A stretch of 64,000 nt of DNA from Oleispira sp964022115 (lineage in GTDB: Bacteria > Pseudomonadota > Gammaproteobacteria > Pseudomonadales > Oceanobacteraceae): positions 33,886 through 97,885 of the forward strand of contig CAXIBC010000001.1 of NCBI GenBank assembly GCA_964022115.1. Direction: 5' to 3'. Both the position numbers and the translations under genes were made by a program. The stretch's first letter is position 1, and the number at the start of each line of letters is the position of its first letter. Of the stretch, positions 42,378 through 50,929 are shown in pieces. The notes under the pieces were generated by a model. That model saw nothing but the letters and a program-made list of their open reading frames with translations. It ran no database searches and had not been told where the DNA came from.

Positions 42378-43814
42378 ATGATGAAAAATCTTAGCTCTGC
42401 CGATAAGTTATTCAGCTTAAGAAATACGCTAAGCAATATCCGCTTTCCCTTATTTTGGCAGATGTTATTAGCGATGACCCTAGTTCTATGCCTATCAACT
42501 GGGGTGCTTTGGGGCTATTTGCAGTTAAACTTTAGCCAGTTAATGCAGAAACAAATTGATACCTTCGCCCATACGATCACTCAACAGGCGGCAAACAGTG
42601 CCGCAGAGATGTTAATGGCCGATGACCACCTCGCTTTGTCTTCCATGCTCGAAAACTTGGTACGCAGCAGTAACAATATTATTTCTATCTCCATTCAGGA
42701 TAATGCGAATAAGACCGTTGCTTTAGCGTTGGCCAGTCAAGCTGCTGGGGGTTCTGAAATAAAAAATACTAGTAGCGACTATCAGACTGATATTCTCTTT
42801 CATCAAATAAAAGCAGGTTCCATCCAACTTAGCTTAGATAATAGTGCCATCAGAGACTCTCTCACCAAAACGTTGCGCGCTCTAGGGTTAATCCTGATCG
42901 GTATCGTCTTATTGGCCATTGGCAGTAGCATTTTAATTGCAAAGAAATTAACACAATCTTTAAAACAGCTGCAATCGACAACTCAGCAGGTAGCAAAAGG
43001 CAACCTCAACCCCTTTTTACCTCATGTTAATAATAATGAAATTGGCGATTTAGTTAAAAGCTTTGAGCACATGTTACAAGGCCTACGGGATAAAGAATCC
43101 ATTGAGAACAAGTTCAATACCTTTATTTCAAAAGACATTGCCAAGGATATCTTGTCTGATCTGAAGCAAGATAAAAAACCCTTAAAGAAGGTCAATGGCT
43201 CAGTATTATTTGTCGATATTGTAGGTTTTACTCAGCTTAGCGAAAGCCAAAGCCCGCAAAGAATTGCCGATATACTGAATCAATATTATTCGCTTTTACA
43301 TCAAGCGAGTAAAATTTATTGGGGCAGTGTTGATAACTACATTGGTGATGGTGCCATGCTCACCTTTGGGGTGCACGTTGATGACCCGAAACACACAATT
43401 AATGCTATATGTGCAGCCAAGATATTCATCCGCTTAAGCAAAGCTTTGAATCAATACCGTATTAAAAACCAGCTTCCCGAGCTGCATTTCAGATTAGGCT
43501 TACACTGTGGTGAAATGCTAGCAGGCGCTATTGGTAATGAAGAGCGTATGCAATTTACCATCAGTGGCGATACCGTCAATGTTGCAGCTCGGCTGTGTGA
43601 CTTAGCTAGCCCCAACAAACTCATGATTAGTGAAAGTATTTACCAGCACCCAGCGTGCCATTCATTATTAGTCACTGAACCGAGTGAGAGTTTTAGCCTC
43701 AAAGGAAAGACCCACCCTATTAACTGTTTTAACGTCATTGCTCTAGCCCCTAGATTTAATCGTTTATTAATGCAGCAAGAAAACGAGCTAATAGCGATGC
43801 AAGCCTATGATTAA
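42378..43814 (+). CDS. Membrane class III adenylate/guanylate cyclase with HAMP domain
   Basis: A 478-residue receptor-type cyclase. TM1 lies at about residues 27-50, a periplasmic sensor segment follows (about 50-165), then TM2 (about 168-190), a HAMP domain (KLTQSLKQLQSTTQQVAKGNLNP) and a C-terminal class III cyclase domain. Metal-binding aspartates are present in LFVDIVGFTQLSE and YIGDGAMLTFG, and the ISGDTVNVAARLCDLA block is intact, so the enzyme looks active. The nucleotide made (cAMP is usual) is inferred. Its stop overlaps the following lipoprotein gene by eight bases, so the two are translationally coupled. Confidence 0.9.
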   Translation: MMKNLSSADKLFSLRNTLSNIRFPLFWQMLLAMTLVLCLSTGVLWGYLQLNFSQLMQKQIDTFAHTITQQAANSAAEMLMADDHLALSSMLENLVRSSNNIISISIQDNANKTVALALASQAAGGSEIKNTSSDYQTDILFHQIKAGSIQLSLDNSAIRDSLTKTLRALGLILIGIVLLAIGSSILIAKKLTQSLKQLQSTTQQVAKGNLNPFLPHVNNNEIGDLVKSFEHMLQGLRDKESIENKFNTFISKDIAKDILSDLKQDKKPLKKVNGSVLFVDIVGFTQLSESQSPQRIADILNQYYSLLHQASKIYWGSVDNYIGDGAMLTFGVHVDDPKHTINAICAAKIFIRLSKALNQYRIKNQLPELHFRLGLHCGEMLAGAIGNEERMQFTISGDTVNVAARLCDLASPNKLMISESIYQHPACHSLLVTEPSESFSLKGKTHPINCFNVIALAPRFNRLLMQQENELIAMQAYD

Positions 43815-44823
43815 CTACCCTACTTCCCTTTTATTGGTATGTGGCACTTTATTGCTAACAGCGTGCGCCAGCAGTCCGAGTTTTTTTGCCTACCCAAATA
43901 CCCAGCAATTAATTGAGCAGCACAGGTATCAACAGGCTATCGATCAGATCATGGCTAAAACACCCATAGACCAGGTATTATTGCTTAAGGTTAAAAAATT
44001 AGCGGAAGCACAACGACAACAACAAATAAAGAAGATTAGTCTGCTAATAAAACAAAAAAAATGGGGGCAAGCTCGAGAGAGCTTGGCTCAATTACATGAT
44101 AAGCAACCCAAGTTAGCTTCTTTCTCTAGGTTAAAGTTACTTATTGATAACGCTCAGCTCGAAGAAGAGCGGCTCATCAATACTCAACAGGCTCTGCTAG
44201 AGGCGAACTTGCTTAACATTAAATTTATGCAACAAGACCTATCTGATCGTATACATCACAATAGACTGACTTGGTTCTCTAACAGTAAAAGCTTAATGGC
44301 TCAAAAGCAGCAGCTAGCGGAAAAACTTTTACACTTATCAACCCAAGCACTCATTGTTAAAGATTATAAAAATGCTCAAAAAACCTATGAGAAAGCGATT
44401 GAGCTTGATCATAAATTAGGGGCTGGTGAAATAACACAAGCAATCAATGAAGGACTCAGTCATCAAAACAATGAGGCGATTAATGAACGTCAAAACTCCC
44501 TGATCAAACAATTAAAATCTGCTATCTCAAAGCTGAATTTTGACGACATATTGAAAATCCAAGCGATATTATCCAATGAACCTTTCCATGGCTCTGAGGT
44601 TGAGGATGTCCTTATACGCGCAAAAAAAACTCGCCAGCAGCATGCCCTAAAGCTTGATGCAATGGCATCAAAGGAATATCGAAATGGGAATATTTCAATG
44701 GCGGTGACTCAGTGGCAACAAGCGCTCAAATTAACCCCAGCAGAGATCAGCATACAAGAGAAGTTAATAAGAGCACTGAAAGTACAGCATAAGCTAGAAG
44801 AGCTGACGCCAAGCGAAGAGTAA
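43807..44823 (+). CDS. TPR-like lipoprotein coupled to the cyclase gene
   Basis: The 338-residue product has a lipoprotein signal peptide (LLLTACASS, Cys near residue 20) and a helical, TPR-like mature chain with repeated segments (YQQAIDQIMAK, WGQARESLAQLHDKQP, YKNAQKTYEKAIELDHKLG, NISMAVTQWQQALKLTPAEI). Its start lies inside the cyclase gene (8-bp overlap), so expression is coupled. It may act in the periplasm as a ligand-sensing or assembly partner for the cyclase. I know no named family that covers the whole protein. Confidence 0.75.
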   Translation: MINYPTSLLLVCGTLLLTACASSPSFFAYPNTQQLIEQHRYQQAIDQIMAKTPIDQVLLLKVKKLAEAQRQQQIKKISLLIKQKKWGQARESLAQLHDKQPKLASFSRLKLLIDNAQLEEERLINTQQALLEANLLNIKFMQQDLSDRIHHNRLTWFSNSKSLMAQKQQLAEKLLHLSTQALIVKDYKNAQKTYEKAIELDHKLGAGEITQAINEGLSHQNNEAINERQNSLIKQLKSAISKLNFDDILKIQAILSNEPFHGSEVEDVLIRAKKTRQQHALKLDAMASKEYRNGNISMAVTQWQQALKLTPAEISIQEKLIRALKVQHKLEELTPSEE

Positions 44824-44837
44824 GGTCTATAGGCCTG

Positions 44838-45512
44838 TTATAACGGTGGATCTACCCGATCGGAGACTGAAGTATTCACTCGGAACCAACCTGCAATAGA
44901 ATAGCGATCGCGATTAGCCGCCAATACTTCGTGAGGAAACTCTTCACTCAAAAAAGTCACTAGCGTGCCAAATAATGGCACAACTTTTACACCCTTTTTA
45001 TCATGATCATCAGTATAAATGACGAGTTCTCCACCATTCGATGGTACCCAGCCACGATTAAAATACGCCACCACAGATAATACCCGATTGGCTTCGCCTC
45101 TGAACGCATCGTAGTGACGTTTGTAGTAGTCCCCAGGGCCATAATGGGCAAAGTGACTTTCGAACGAAAATAACCCTAGAAATAAACGCCGATTTAAGAA
45201 GGTTTGCAAACCCGACGACCAGTCTAACCATTGCTTTCCTGCTGGGGTTTCCCCGGTAATCCAACAGATTTCGTCGGTTCTTACAAAATCGTTTTCGAGA
45301 TATTCATCCCCCCTGCCTATACCGGCTTTTTTGAACTTCTCGGCTGCTAGGGCCTGTTGGTTAATAAATAACGTATTGGCCAGATCTTCAGGTAATGCTC
45401 CATGGCGTATGCTGTAGCCTTGTTTTTCAATATCTTGAGCAATAAGAGCAAAGAGTGTTTCGTTATTGGTTGAATCGCCATCTGCTGATGAAAGTTGGTT
45501 TAAGGCTACCAA
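44838..45512 (-). CDS. 2-oxoglutarate/Fe(II)-dependent oxygenase, prolyl-4-hydroxylase-like
   Basis: A 224-residue dioxygenase-like protein. The iron ligands are recognisable as HYD in GDYYKRHYDAFRG and His in EEFPHEVL. The Arg that would bind 2-oxoglutarate lies in NRDRYSIAGWFRVN. A conserved NRVLSVVAYFNRGWVPSNGGELVIY block sits between them. This fits the SM-20/prolyl-4-hydroxylase branch, which may hydroxylate a protein (for example EF-Tu or ribosomal proteins). The substrate is not known. It is monocistronic and convergent with the lipoprotein gene. Confidence 0.85.
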   Translation of the reverse strand: MVALNQLSSADGDSTNNETLFALIAQDIEKQGYSIRHGALPEDLANTLFINQQALAAEKFKKAGIGRGDEYLENDFVRTDEICWITGETPAGKQWLDWSSGLQTFLNRRLFLGLFSFESHFAHYGPGDYYKRHYDAFRGEANRVLSVVAYFNRGWVPSNGGELVIYTDDHDKKGVKVVPLFGTLVTFLSEEFPHEVLAANRDRYSIAGWFRVNTSVSDRVDPPL

Positions 45513-45723
45513 GCTATATACCTTTATTATAAATATTAGATCGAATGGAAAGAGTGAGGCATGACCCTAAAAGGTTAACTTGCTGAAAGGTTATCTTAGG
45601 GCGATACATTAACCTGCTGACCTAGCAGTAGGCATAAAATAAGGCGCGCACAGTAGCATGATTATTGCGGAGTAGATATTAATGAATAGGTGAGGTTCGA
45701 GGGAATATAGTGACTATTTGATC

Positions 45724-45757
45724 GAGCTATTTATGCGAGCTATTTATGCGAGCTATT
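45724..45757. repeat. Tandem repeat, 13-bp unit, about 2.6 copies
   Basis: The unit GAGCTATTTATGC occurs at 45724-45736 and 45737-45749, followed by a partial copy GAGCTATT at 45750-45757. It lies in the 394-bp gap between the oxygenase gene and the cold-shock gene, which otherwise shows no gene. Confidence 0.85.
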
Positions 45758-45794
45758 ACCTTAAGGGTAGGGACAAGGATGCAGCATAAATGGT

Positions 45795-45822
45795 GAGGTA
45801 GCTATATTGAGGTAGCTGTATT
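45795..45822. repeat. Tandem repeat, 14-bp unit, two copies
   Basis: GAGGTAGCTATATT (45795-45808) is followed directly by GAGGTAGCTGTATT (45809-45822), with one difference. It is unrelated in sequence to the 13-bp repeat 38 bases upstream. Confidence 0.8.
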
Positions 45823-45850
45823 GAATGGACTAACTTTGGAGTTTACACAA

Positions 45851-45887
45851 AAACAAAACAGCGGGCGGCAAAGCCGACCAACTGTTT
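45851..45887 (-). terminator. Rho-independent terminator after the cold-shock gene
   Basis: Read on the minus strand, AAACAG pairs with CTGTTT around an inner GGTCGGC / GCCGCCC stem, which has one mismatch and a TTT loop. The structure is followed by TGTTTTTG. It lies 20 bases after the cold-shock stop codon. Confidence 0.7.
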
Positions 45888-45906
45888 CACGTGCTTAGGC
45901 TGAGGC

Positions 45907-46113
45907 TTAGATAGCAACAACTTTATTTGCACAAGGGCCTTTTTGGCCTTCGCCAATTTCGAATTCAACCGCTTGGCCGTCATTCAAAGTTGCGTAACCG
46001 CCACCAGCTTGGATTTCTGAATGGTGTACAAACAGGTCCTTGCCGCCATCTTCAGGTGTAATAAAACCGAAACCTTTATCGGCATTAAACCACTTAACGA
46101 TACCTTTACTCAT
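45907..46113 (-). CDS. CspA-family cold-shock protein
   Basis: A 68-residue single-domain OB-fold protein with the RNA-binding motifs GIVKWFNADKGFGFI (RNP1) and DLFVHHSEI (RNP2). It is full length for the CspA family and binds single-stranded RNA or DNA as a chaperone. It lies alone and has a long 5' region (46114-46390). That region contains a perfect hairpin close to the start (46149-46178), which may mark post-transcriptional cold control as in cspA. Which E. coli paralogue it corresponds to cannot be told. Confidence 0.95.
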   Translation of the reverse strand: MSKGIVKWFNADKGFGFITPEDGGKDLFVHHSEIQAGGGYATLNDGQAVEFEIGEGQKGPCANKVVAI

Positions 46114-46148
46114 TTTCTTTACTCTTGATTATTGGTGAAATATGTAAG

Positions 46149-46178
46149 TTGTATTCGAATTCACCCATTCGAATACAA
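46149..46178 (-). promoter_or_regulatory. Perfect hairpin in the cold-shock gene 5' UTR
   Basis: An 11-bp perfect inverted repeat (TTGTATTCGAA / TTCGAATACAA) with an 8-base loop lies 36 bases upstream of the start codon. There is no T-run, so it is not a terminator. It may be a thermosensitive mRNA structure or a binding site. Confidence 0.6.
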
Positions 46179-46390
46179 AGACTTGATAAATCTTGTAACA
46201 AAGCTGCATAACAGCCCGATTAGCTGCATTTACCATAATCTAGCTCAACAATCACATGAATGCGAGCAAATTACAACTAGTTGCCATCTTTGTGAGATGT
46301 CTTAACATCATTTCTGAGTGAATCTTGTTCAAGCCGATACTAAGATGGCGAGTTTTATCCAGTTTTATGTCGTCCTAATTAAATCTATTT

Positions 46391-47428
46391 TTAATTAGCG
46401 ATGCTCTCGCGGTACTCGCTAGGTGTCAAACCCGACCACTTTTTAAAGGCTCGACAAAAGGTCGTAGGGTTATTGAAACCAATACTACTCGCAACTTGCT
46501 TAGTGGATTTATGTGAGTGATACAGCAAGTGTTTCGCCATAGTAAAGCGTACCTCATCTAATAGTGCTTGAAACGAGATACCATCTGACTTCAGTTTTCG
46601 CGTTAGGGTTCTATGGGAACAAGATAACAAATCGGCTAATTGATCCCGATTAAGAAAGACTCCTTGTTTGGCCTGCTGGTGCATAATGCGCCGAGCTTGA
46701 AAGCTAGTACGGCTTTGCTGCTCATATTCTTCTTTAGAAGCCTCTAACTGAGCAATATAAAATGCCTGCATGGATGAATTAGGGCTTTTAATCTTTTGTT
46801 CTAATACAGCGATAGGCAGTCGTATCTTATTGTCCGGTGATAAGCTGTGTACTGGCGATTCAAACTGTTGCTCTAACTGTTCTTTATAGTCCGAAATATC
46901 ATGACTGATAAAGTACTCACTTTCGACATCAATACCTAAGCGTTTACTATAAAAATTAAATGCACAGAAGATTAATTCGATCAGACTGGCTTCTATTTTT
47001 TTAAAATTAGCCAAGGGTAGTATCTCTATATCGAGGTGCATTTCAGTATGAGTCATACTGAAATCAAAGCCAGGTATAAAGAGATCGGCATAGCGTTGAA
47101 ATAAGTTAAGTGCTTGCTCTGCATTATCGGCATTGATAATGGCTAAACCTAGCATACCTAACGTATCTTCTTTAAAGTGAGACAAAATTTGTAGACTAAA
47201 AGGACGATCTTTTTTCGCCAGTAAATGCCCCAGAGTCAATAATAAGCTCACTTGATCACCGTCTAAGCGAGCATCTGGGTCTTGTAAAATATTAGTAGGA
47301 ATATTGAGCAGATCTAACACTTTGACGATCGAAAAACTGATCGCCGATCCCTGAATTATAGGCTCAATAAAGTCTTTGGCTAGCTGGCTATAAATTGCGG
47401 GAAATTTTAATACGCTAAGTTCACTCAT
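46391..47428 (-). CDS. AraC-family regulator (Arabinose_bd type)
   Basis: A 345-residue regulator with an N-terminal Arabinose_bd-like domain and a C-terminal AraC HTH domain (NRDQLADLLSCSHRTLTRKLKSDGISFQALLDEVR; STKQVASSIGFNNPTTFCRAFKKWSGLTPSEYRE). It lies downstream of a ferritin-like hydrolase gene on the same strand, 62 bases away, and may be its co-transcribed regulator. Members of this subgroup often control fatty-acid or hydrocarbon catabolism. The effector is unknown. Confidence 0.88.
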   Translation of the reverse strand: MSELSVLKFPAIYSQLAKDFIEPIIQGSAISFSIVKVLDLLNIPTNILQDPDARLDGDQVSLLLTLGHLLAKKDRPFSLQILSHFKEDTLGMLGLAIINADNAEQALNLFQRYADLFIPGFDFSMTHTEMHLDIEILPLANFKKIEASLIELIFCAFNFYSKRLGIDVESEYFISHDISDYKEQLEQQFESPVHSLSPDNKIRLPIAVLEQKIKSPNSSMQAFYIAQLEASKEEYEQQSRTSFQARRIMHQQAKQGVFLNRDQLADLLSCSHRTLTRKLKSDGISFQALLDEVRFTMAKHLLYHSHKSTKQVASSIGFNNPTTFCRAFKKWSGLTPSEYRESIAN

Positions 47429-47490
47429 ACTAGGCTATTTACAAGACGTCTATTTATGGCAATACAAGCAGAATAAGCACATTGCGCTAA

Positions 47491-48312
47491 TTACGCAATG
47501 CCTAGTCGCCCCATCACTTTTCCTACCAATCTTGATTCATCAATATGATTTGGGTGGAAGCTGGGTTTAAAATAAGCCTTTAAATCTTTACTCAAGTTAG
47601 GGTGCTTAACGAGCATTTGTTTGTGTGTTTGTTTCAATAATTTACCTGCTTCTTTTTTACTGTAACCATCTTGAATTAAAAAGTGTTTAACCAAACTGCT
47701 TGATGTTAGATGAATAAAAGCCATCGCCCCTAGGTAACCAATCACACGCAAAGGATAGTTGCCATTACTCTCTTGATAAACATCAAAGGCAATGGCTTTA
47801 TGCTCAATCTCTTCTATCGCATGCCACTGTATTAAATCACGCATTGCCGGATGTGATTTTTCAATATCGTCATCATTCAGGGTGCAAGCCCCTAAGACTG
47901 CGGTCAAATGTTCCGCTCCAGCGGTCAATGACAGGCGTAATCCAGCAGGTAATACATTCCGCATTTTTATAATAAAGTTATCCAACTTATTAAGTCTTTC
48001 ACGAAAGTCATAACCATTTTGCTCAAGCACATCAAAAAACTTTTCATGCTCAATGGCATGCTGTGTTTCTTGCCCAAAAAAGCCTCTTGCCTGCTGTTTT
48101 AAATCTGGGTTATCAATTTTATTCAGGCCATCACGTACCGCTCGCATAAAAAAGCGCTCACCTTCGGGAAATAGCAGGTTTAAACCATCAAATAAATGAC
48201 TCTTAGCCAAGCTTCCATTCATGTAGTCTTTTGGCACATTGCTAAAATCAAAACCCATTTTGCGTACAGGAATCGTTGAATCCCCGCTATACCTTGTACT
48301 TAAAACCTTCAT
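47491..48312 (-). CDS. Ferritin-like metal-dependent hydrolase (PF10118)
   Basis: The 273-residue protein belongs to the predicted metal-dependent hydrolase family COG3687. Two clusters of Glu/His typical of a helical di-iron or ferritin-like site are visible: FGQETQHAIEHEKFF near residue 82 and WHAIEEIEHKAIAFDVYQE near residue 170. Genes of this family frequently lie with acyl-CoA and alkane/fatty-acid genes and AraC regulators, as here. The reaction is not established; a di-iron oxygenase-type activity is as plausible as hydrolysis. Confidence 0.83.
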   Translation of the reverse strand: MKVLSTRYSGDSTIPVRKMGFDFSNVPKDYMNGSLAKSHLFDGLNLLFPEGERFFMRAVRDGLNKIDNPDLKQQARGFFGQETQHAIEHEKFFDVLEQNGYDFRERLNKLDNFIIKMRNVLPAGLRLSLTAGAEHLTAVLGACTLNDDDIEKSHPAMRDLIQWHAIEEIEHKAIAFDVYQESNGNYPLRVIGYLGAMAFIHLTSSSLVKHFLIQDGYSKKEAGKLLKQTHKQMLVKHPNLSKDLKAYFKPSFHPNHIDESRLVGKVMGRLGIA

Positions 48313-48429
48313 AATATTGCTCCTTCTTAGCCGTCTTATCGCTATAACGAAGTATGACTATTAGGTTAGCCCAAACCATCAAAATAGAAGTGACAAGGTA
48401 TGAACATATTGTGCCAAATTAGGATTTCG

Positions 48430-49599
48430 CTAGCGTATCTCTTGCAATAGCTCGCGGGCAATAATCACCCGCTGTATCTCACTGGTACCTTCATAGATAG
48501 AGGTAATACGAACATCGCGACTATAACGCTCCAACGGGTATTCTTTGATATAACCACTACCACCCATGAGCTGTAAGGCGGTATAACAAGCTTGATTGGC
48601 TTTTTCGCTGGCAAATAACTTAGCCATGGAAGCTTGTTTAGAAAATGGCTGACCTTTTTCCTTAGTATCAGCCGCGTTCATTAATAATAAACGCGATGCT
48701 TCTAAGTCGGTATAGGCATCGGCCATCATCCACTGTATCCCTTGAAAATTAGCAATAGGCTGGCCAAATTGCTGGCGCTCTGTGATGTAGCTGCGTGCAT
48801 AGTCCATGGCGGCAAGGCCAATTCCCAGAGCCATGGAACCTACCCCAATACGACCACCCGCTAATTCACTCACCGCCACTTTGAAACCTTGGTTCAGCTC
48901 GCCCATTAGCGCATCCTTGGGTATACGACAATTATCGAATACCACTTCGTTGGTTGATGACCCATGCTGACCCATTTTTTCTTCAGCTTTTGATACTGAC
49001 ATCCCAGGTAAGAAGCCTTGGGAATCTTTTTCAACCAGAAAACAAGAGATGCCTTTACCCCGCGGCAAGGATTTATCAGTAACGGCCCAAACAATAAATA
49101 TTCCCGCATATTCGGCACTGGTAATAAATTGTTTATTGCCATTGAGAACCCATTCTTCACCGTCTAAAACAGCCGTGGTTTTCATGTTAGAAGGGTCAGA
49201 ACCCGCCGTGGTCTCGGTGAGGCAAAACGCGCCTGCAGAATATTCGCCACTGCACAGCTTAGGCAAATATTTTTCTTTCTGCTCTTCTGAGGCCACTACC
49301 TGAACCACTTCCGCCACCATGTTATTAACCGACATAGTTACCGCCGTGGAAGCACAAGCTTTGGCGATTTCAGTAATTGCCACACTAAAGGCAACCGTAC
49401 CGACCTCTGTGCCGCCATATTGGCTATCGATATTCAGACCCATAAACCCCAGCTCAGCGAGTTTATGAAGATTGGCTAAGAAAATTTTACGGCCACCTTC
49501 ACCGCCTAATGAATCAGCAACGGGGGCCAACTCTGCTTGCGCAAATTTTTGTGCCAGCTGCTGAATCATTAACTGGTCGTTATTCAGGGTCATATCCAT
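48430..49599 (-). CDS. Acyl-CoA dehydrogenase (short/medium-chain type)
   Basis: A FAD-dependent enzyme making trans-2-enoyl-CoA. The 389-residue sequence shows AFCLTETTAGSDPSNM, NGNKQFITSAEYAG and ERQQFGQPIANFQGIQW. The catalytic Glu is in the canonical position near the C-terminus (SIYEGTSEIQR), as in short-, medium-chain and isobutyryl-CoA dehydrogenases. It therefore belongs to a different subgroup from the two enzymes at 55547 and 62836. It follows an AraC regulator on the same strand (gap 59 bases), which suggests local control. Substrate chain length is not certain. Confidence 0.92.
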   Translation of the reverse strand: MDMTLNNDQLMIQQLAQKFAQAELAPVADSLGGEGGRKIFLANLHKLAELGFMGLNIDSQYGGTEVGTVAFSVAITEIAKACASTAVTMSVNNMVAEVVQVVASEEQKEKYLPKLCSGEYSAGAFCLTETTAGSDPSNMKTTAVLDGEEWVLNGNKQFITSAEYAGIFIVWAVTDKSLPRGKGISCFLVEKDSQGFLPGMSVSKAEEKMGQHGSSTNEVVFDNCRIPKDALMGELNQGFKVAVSELAGGRIGVGSMALGIGLAAMDYARSYITERQQFGQPIANFQGIQWMMADAYTDLEASRLLLMNAADTKEKGQPFSKQASMAKLFASEKANQACYTALQLMGGSGYIKEYPLERYSRDVRITSIYEGTSEIQRVIIARELLQEIR

Positions 49600-49658
49600 G
49601 ATGTAACTCTCTTATAATTATTAATATTTATGTTTTAAAAAATTACTTTTTTATAATT

Positions 49659-50675
49659 TCAATTACTACCGTTTTCACGATAATGTTTGGGGGTTTGCCC
49701 AGTCCACTGTTTAAATGCTCGTGTAAAACCAGCCGGTTCGTTAAAGCCAATTTCTCGAGCAATGTGATTAATCGCAAGCTCTTTGTTATTTAATAGTTTG
49801 ATCGCATGATTTTTCCGTAGAGTATCTTTTATCGTTTGATAACTGCTATTTTCTTCTTTTAAGCGCCGGCGTAAGTTACGTGAACTCATATTAAAATAAG
49901 CGGCAACTTCTTCAATCAATGGCATATTTTCAATCGAACTATCCCCTCTAATGTCGCCCATGTAATTCATTACTTGAGTTGTAAAAGTGCTGTGAAACAT
50001 CGGTTTACTGAGCAAATCAGCAGGAGAATTTTTAAGGAATCGTATTAACTCGCGCTCTTTTTGCTTAATTGGCAATGAGAGTGCACTGCGTTCAAAAACA
50101 ATACTGTTTTTTTCTTGGTTAAAGCGGCAATGACACGGCAATAATAAGCTATATTCATTCACATGATCTGGTGGTGGGTATTTAAAGTTGGCATATTTCA
50201 ATGGTACTTTTTGCCCCACCAGCCAGATAGAAAAGCGATGCCATGCCAATAAAAAGAATTCAACAAGAAAGTGATCTGGGTCCAATGACTCATCGTTTAC
50301 AGTAAATTCCATAATGGCTTCGTCATCGGTTTCGGTAAACGTCAGCTCTATATCATTACGAATCGTCTGATAAAAATGCGTGCCTTGCACTAACGCGTCT
50401 CTTAATGTCTGACACATAATGGCTTGCCTTGCCATTATGGCAAATACCCCCTGCTTACACCTTTGCTGGGTGAATCCCATAAACTCGTCATCCATGACCT
50501 GCCACACTGAGCGAATGAGATTCGTCGCTTTTTCCGGTGGTAGCCGCTCACTACTGACTTCGGGCAAACCCGCCGCCTGTAGCAATGCCCTAGTATCGTA
50601 ATTTAACCGCTTCGCCCCACGAATGATCACCGCGAGATAATAAGGCGAGATAGTCAGGGTCTTTCTGTTTAGCAT
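49659..50675 (-). CDS. AraC-family regulator (OruR/Arabinose_bd type)
   Basis: A 338-residue regulator with the Arabinose_bd N-domain (SPYYLAVIIRGAKRLNYDTRALLQAAGLP) and AraC HTH domain (EVAAYFNMSSRNLRRRLKEENSSYQ; AINHIAREIGFNEPAGFTRAFKQWTGQTPKHYRE). It lies directly upstream of the acyl-CoA dehydrogenase gene and is divergent from the SDR dehydrogenase at 50930. Two direct repeats of ATGTCCGTTT in the shared control region (50712 and 50764) are possible binding sites. It probably responds to an acyl-CoA or similar lipid metabolite. Confidence 0.9.
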   Translation of the reverse strand: MLNRKTLTISPYYLAVIIRGAKRLNYDTRALLQAAGLPEVSSERLPPEKATNLIRSVWQVMDDEFMGFTQQRCKQGVFAIMARQAIMCQTLRDALVQGTHFYQTIRNDIELTFTETDDEAIMEFTVNDESLDPDHFLVEFFLLAWHRFSIWLVGQKVPLKYANFKYPPPDHVNEYSLLLPCHCRFNQEKNSIVFERSALSLPIKQKERELIRFLKNSPADLLSKPMFHSTFTTQVMNYMGDIRGDSSIENMPLIEEVAAYFNMSSRNLRRRLKEENSSYQTIKDTLRKNHAIKLLNNKELAINHIAREIGFNEPAGFTRAFKQWTGQTPKHYRENGSN

Positions 50676-50711
50676 AACTTAACCATAACTGCTGTGTATG
50701 CAGTAAAGAAT

Positions 50712-50777
50712 ATGTCCGTTTAAGATATTTATCTTAGGTTATTTGCGCTTTAATTCCTACGCCATGTCCGTTTTAGG
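50712..50777. promoter_or_regulatory. Paired ATGTCCGTTT direct repeats, candidate AraC operators
   Basis: ATGTCCGTTTAAG (50712-50724) and ATGTCCGTTTTAGG (50764-50777) are direct repeats 52 bases apart, about five helical turns. They lie in the 254-bp control region between the AraC gene and the SDR gene. Direct repeats are the usual form of AraC-family sites. Confidence 0.5.
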
Positions 50778-50929
50778 TAATTAATTAGCCTTTTATGACA
50801 TTGCACCCCTAGTCAATTTTAGCCACTATCTAACATAGATTTCTAAACAACATTGCTAGACAAGATCGCTAGACAAGATTGATAAACAATCACTCATTCG
50901 TTTATTAAAAATAAAAAAGAGGATTTCAA

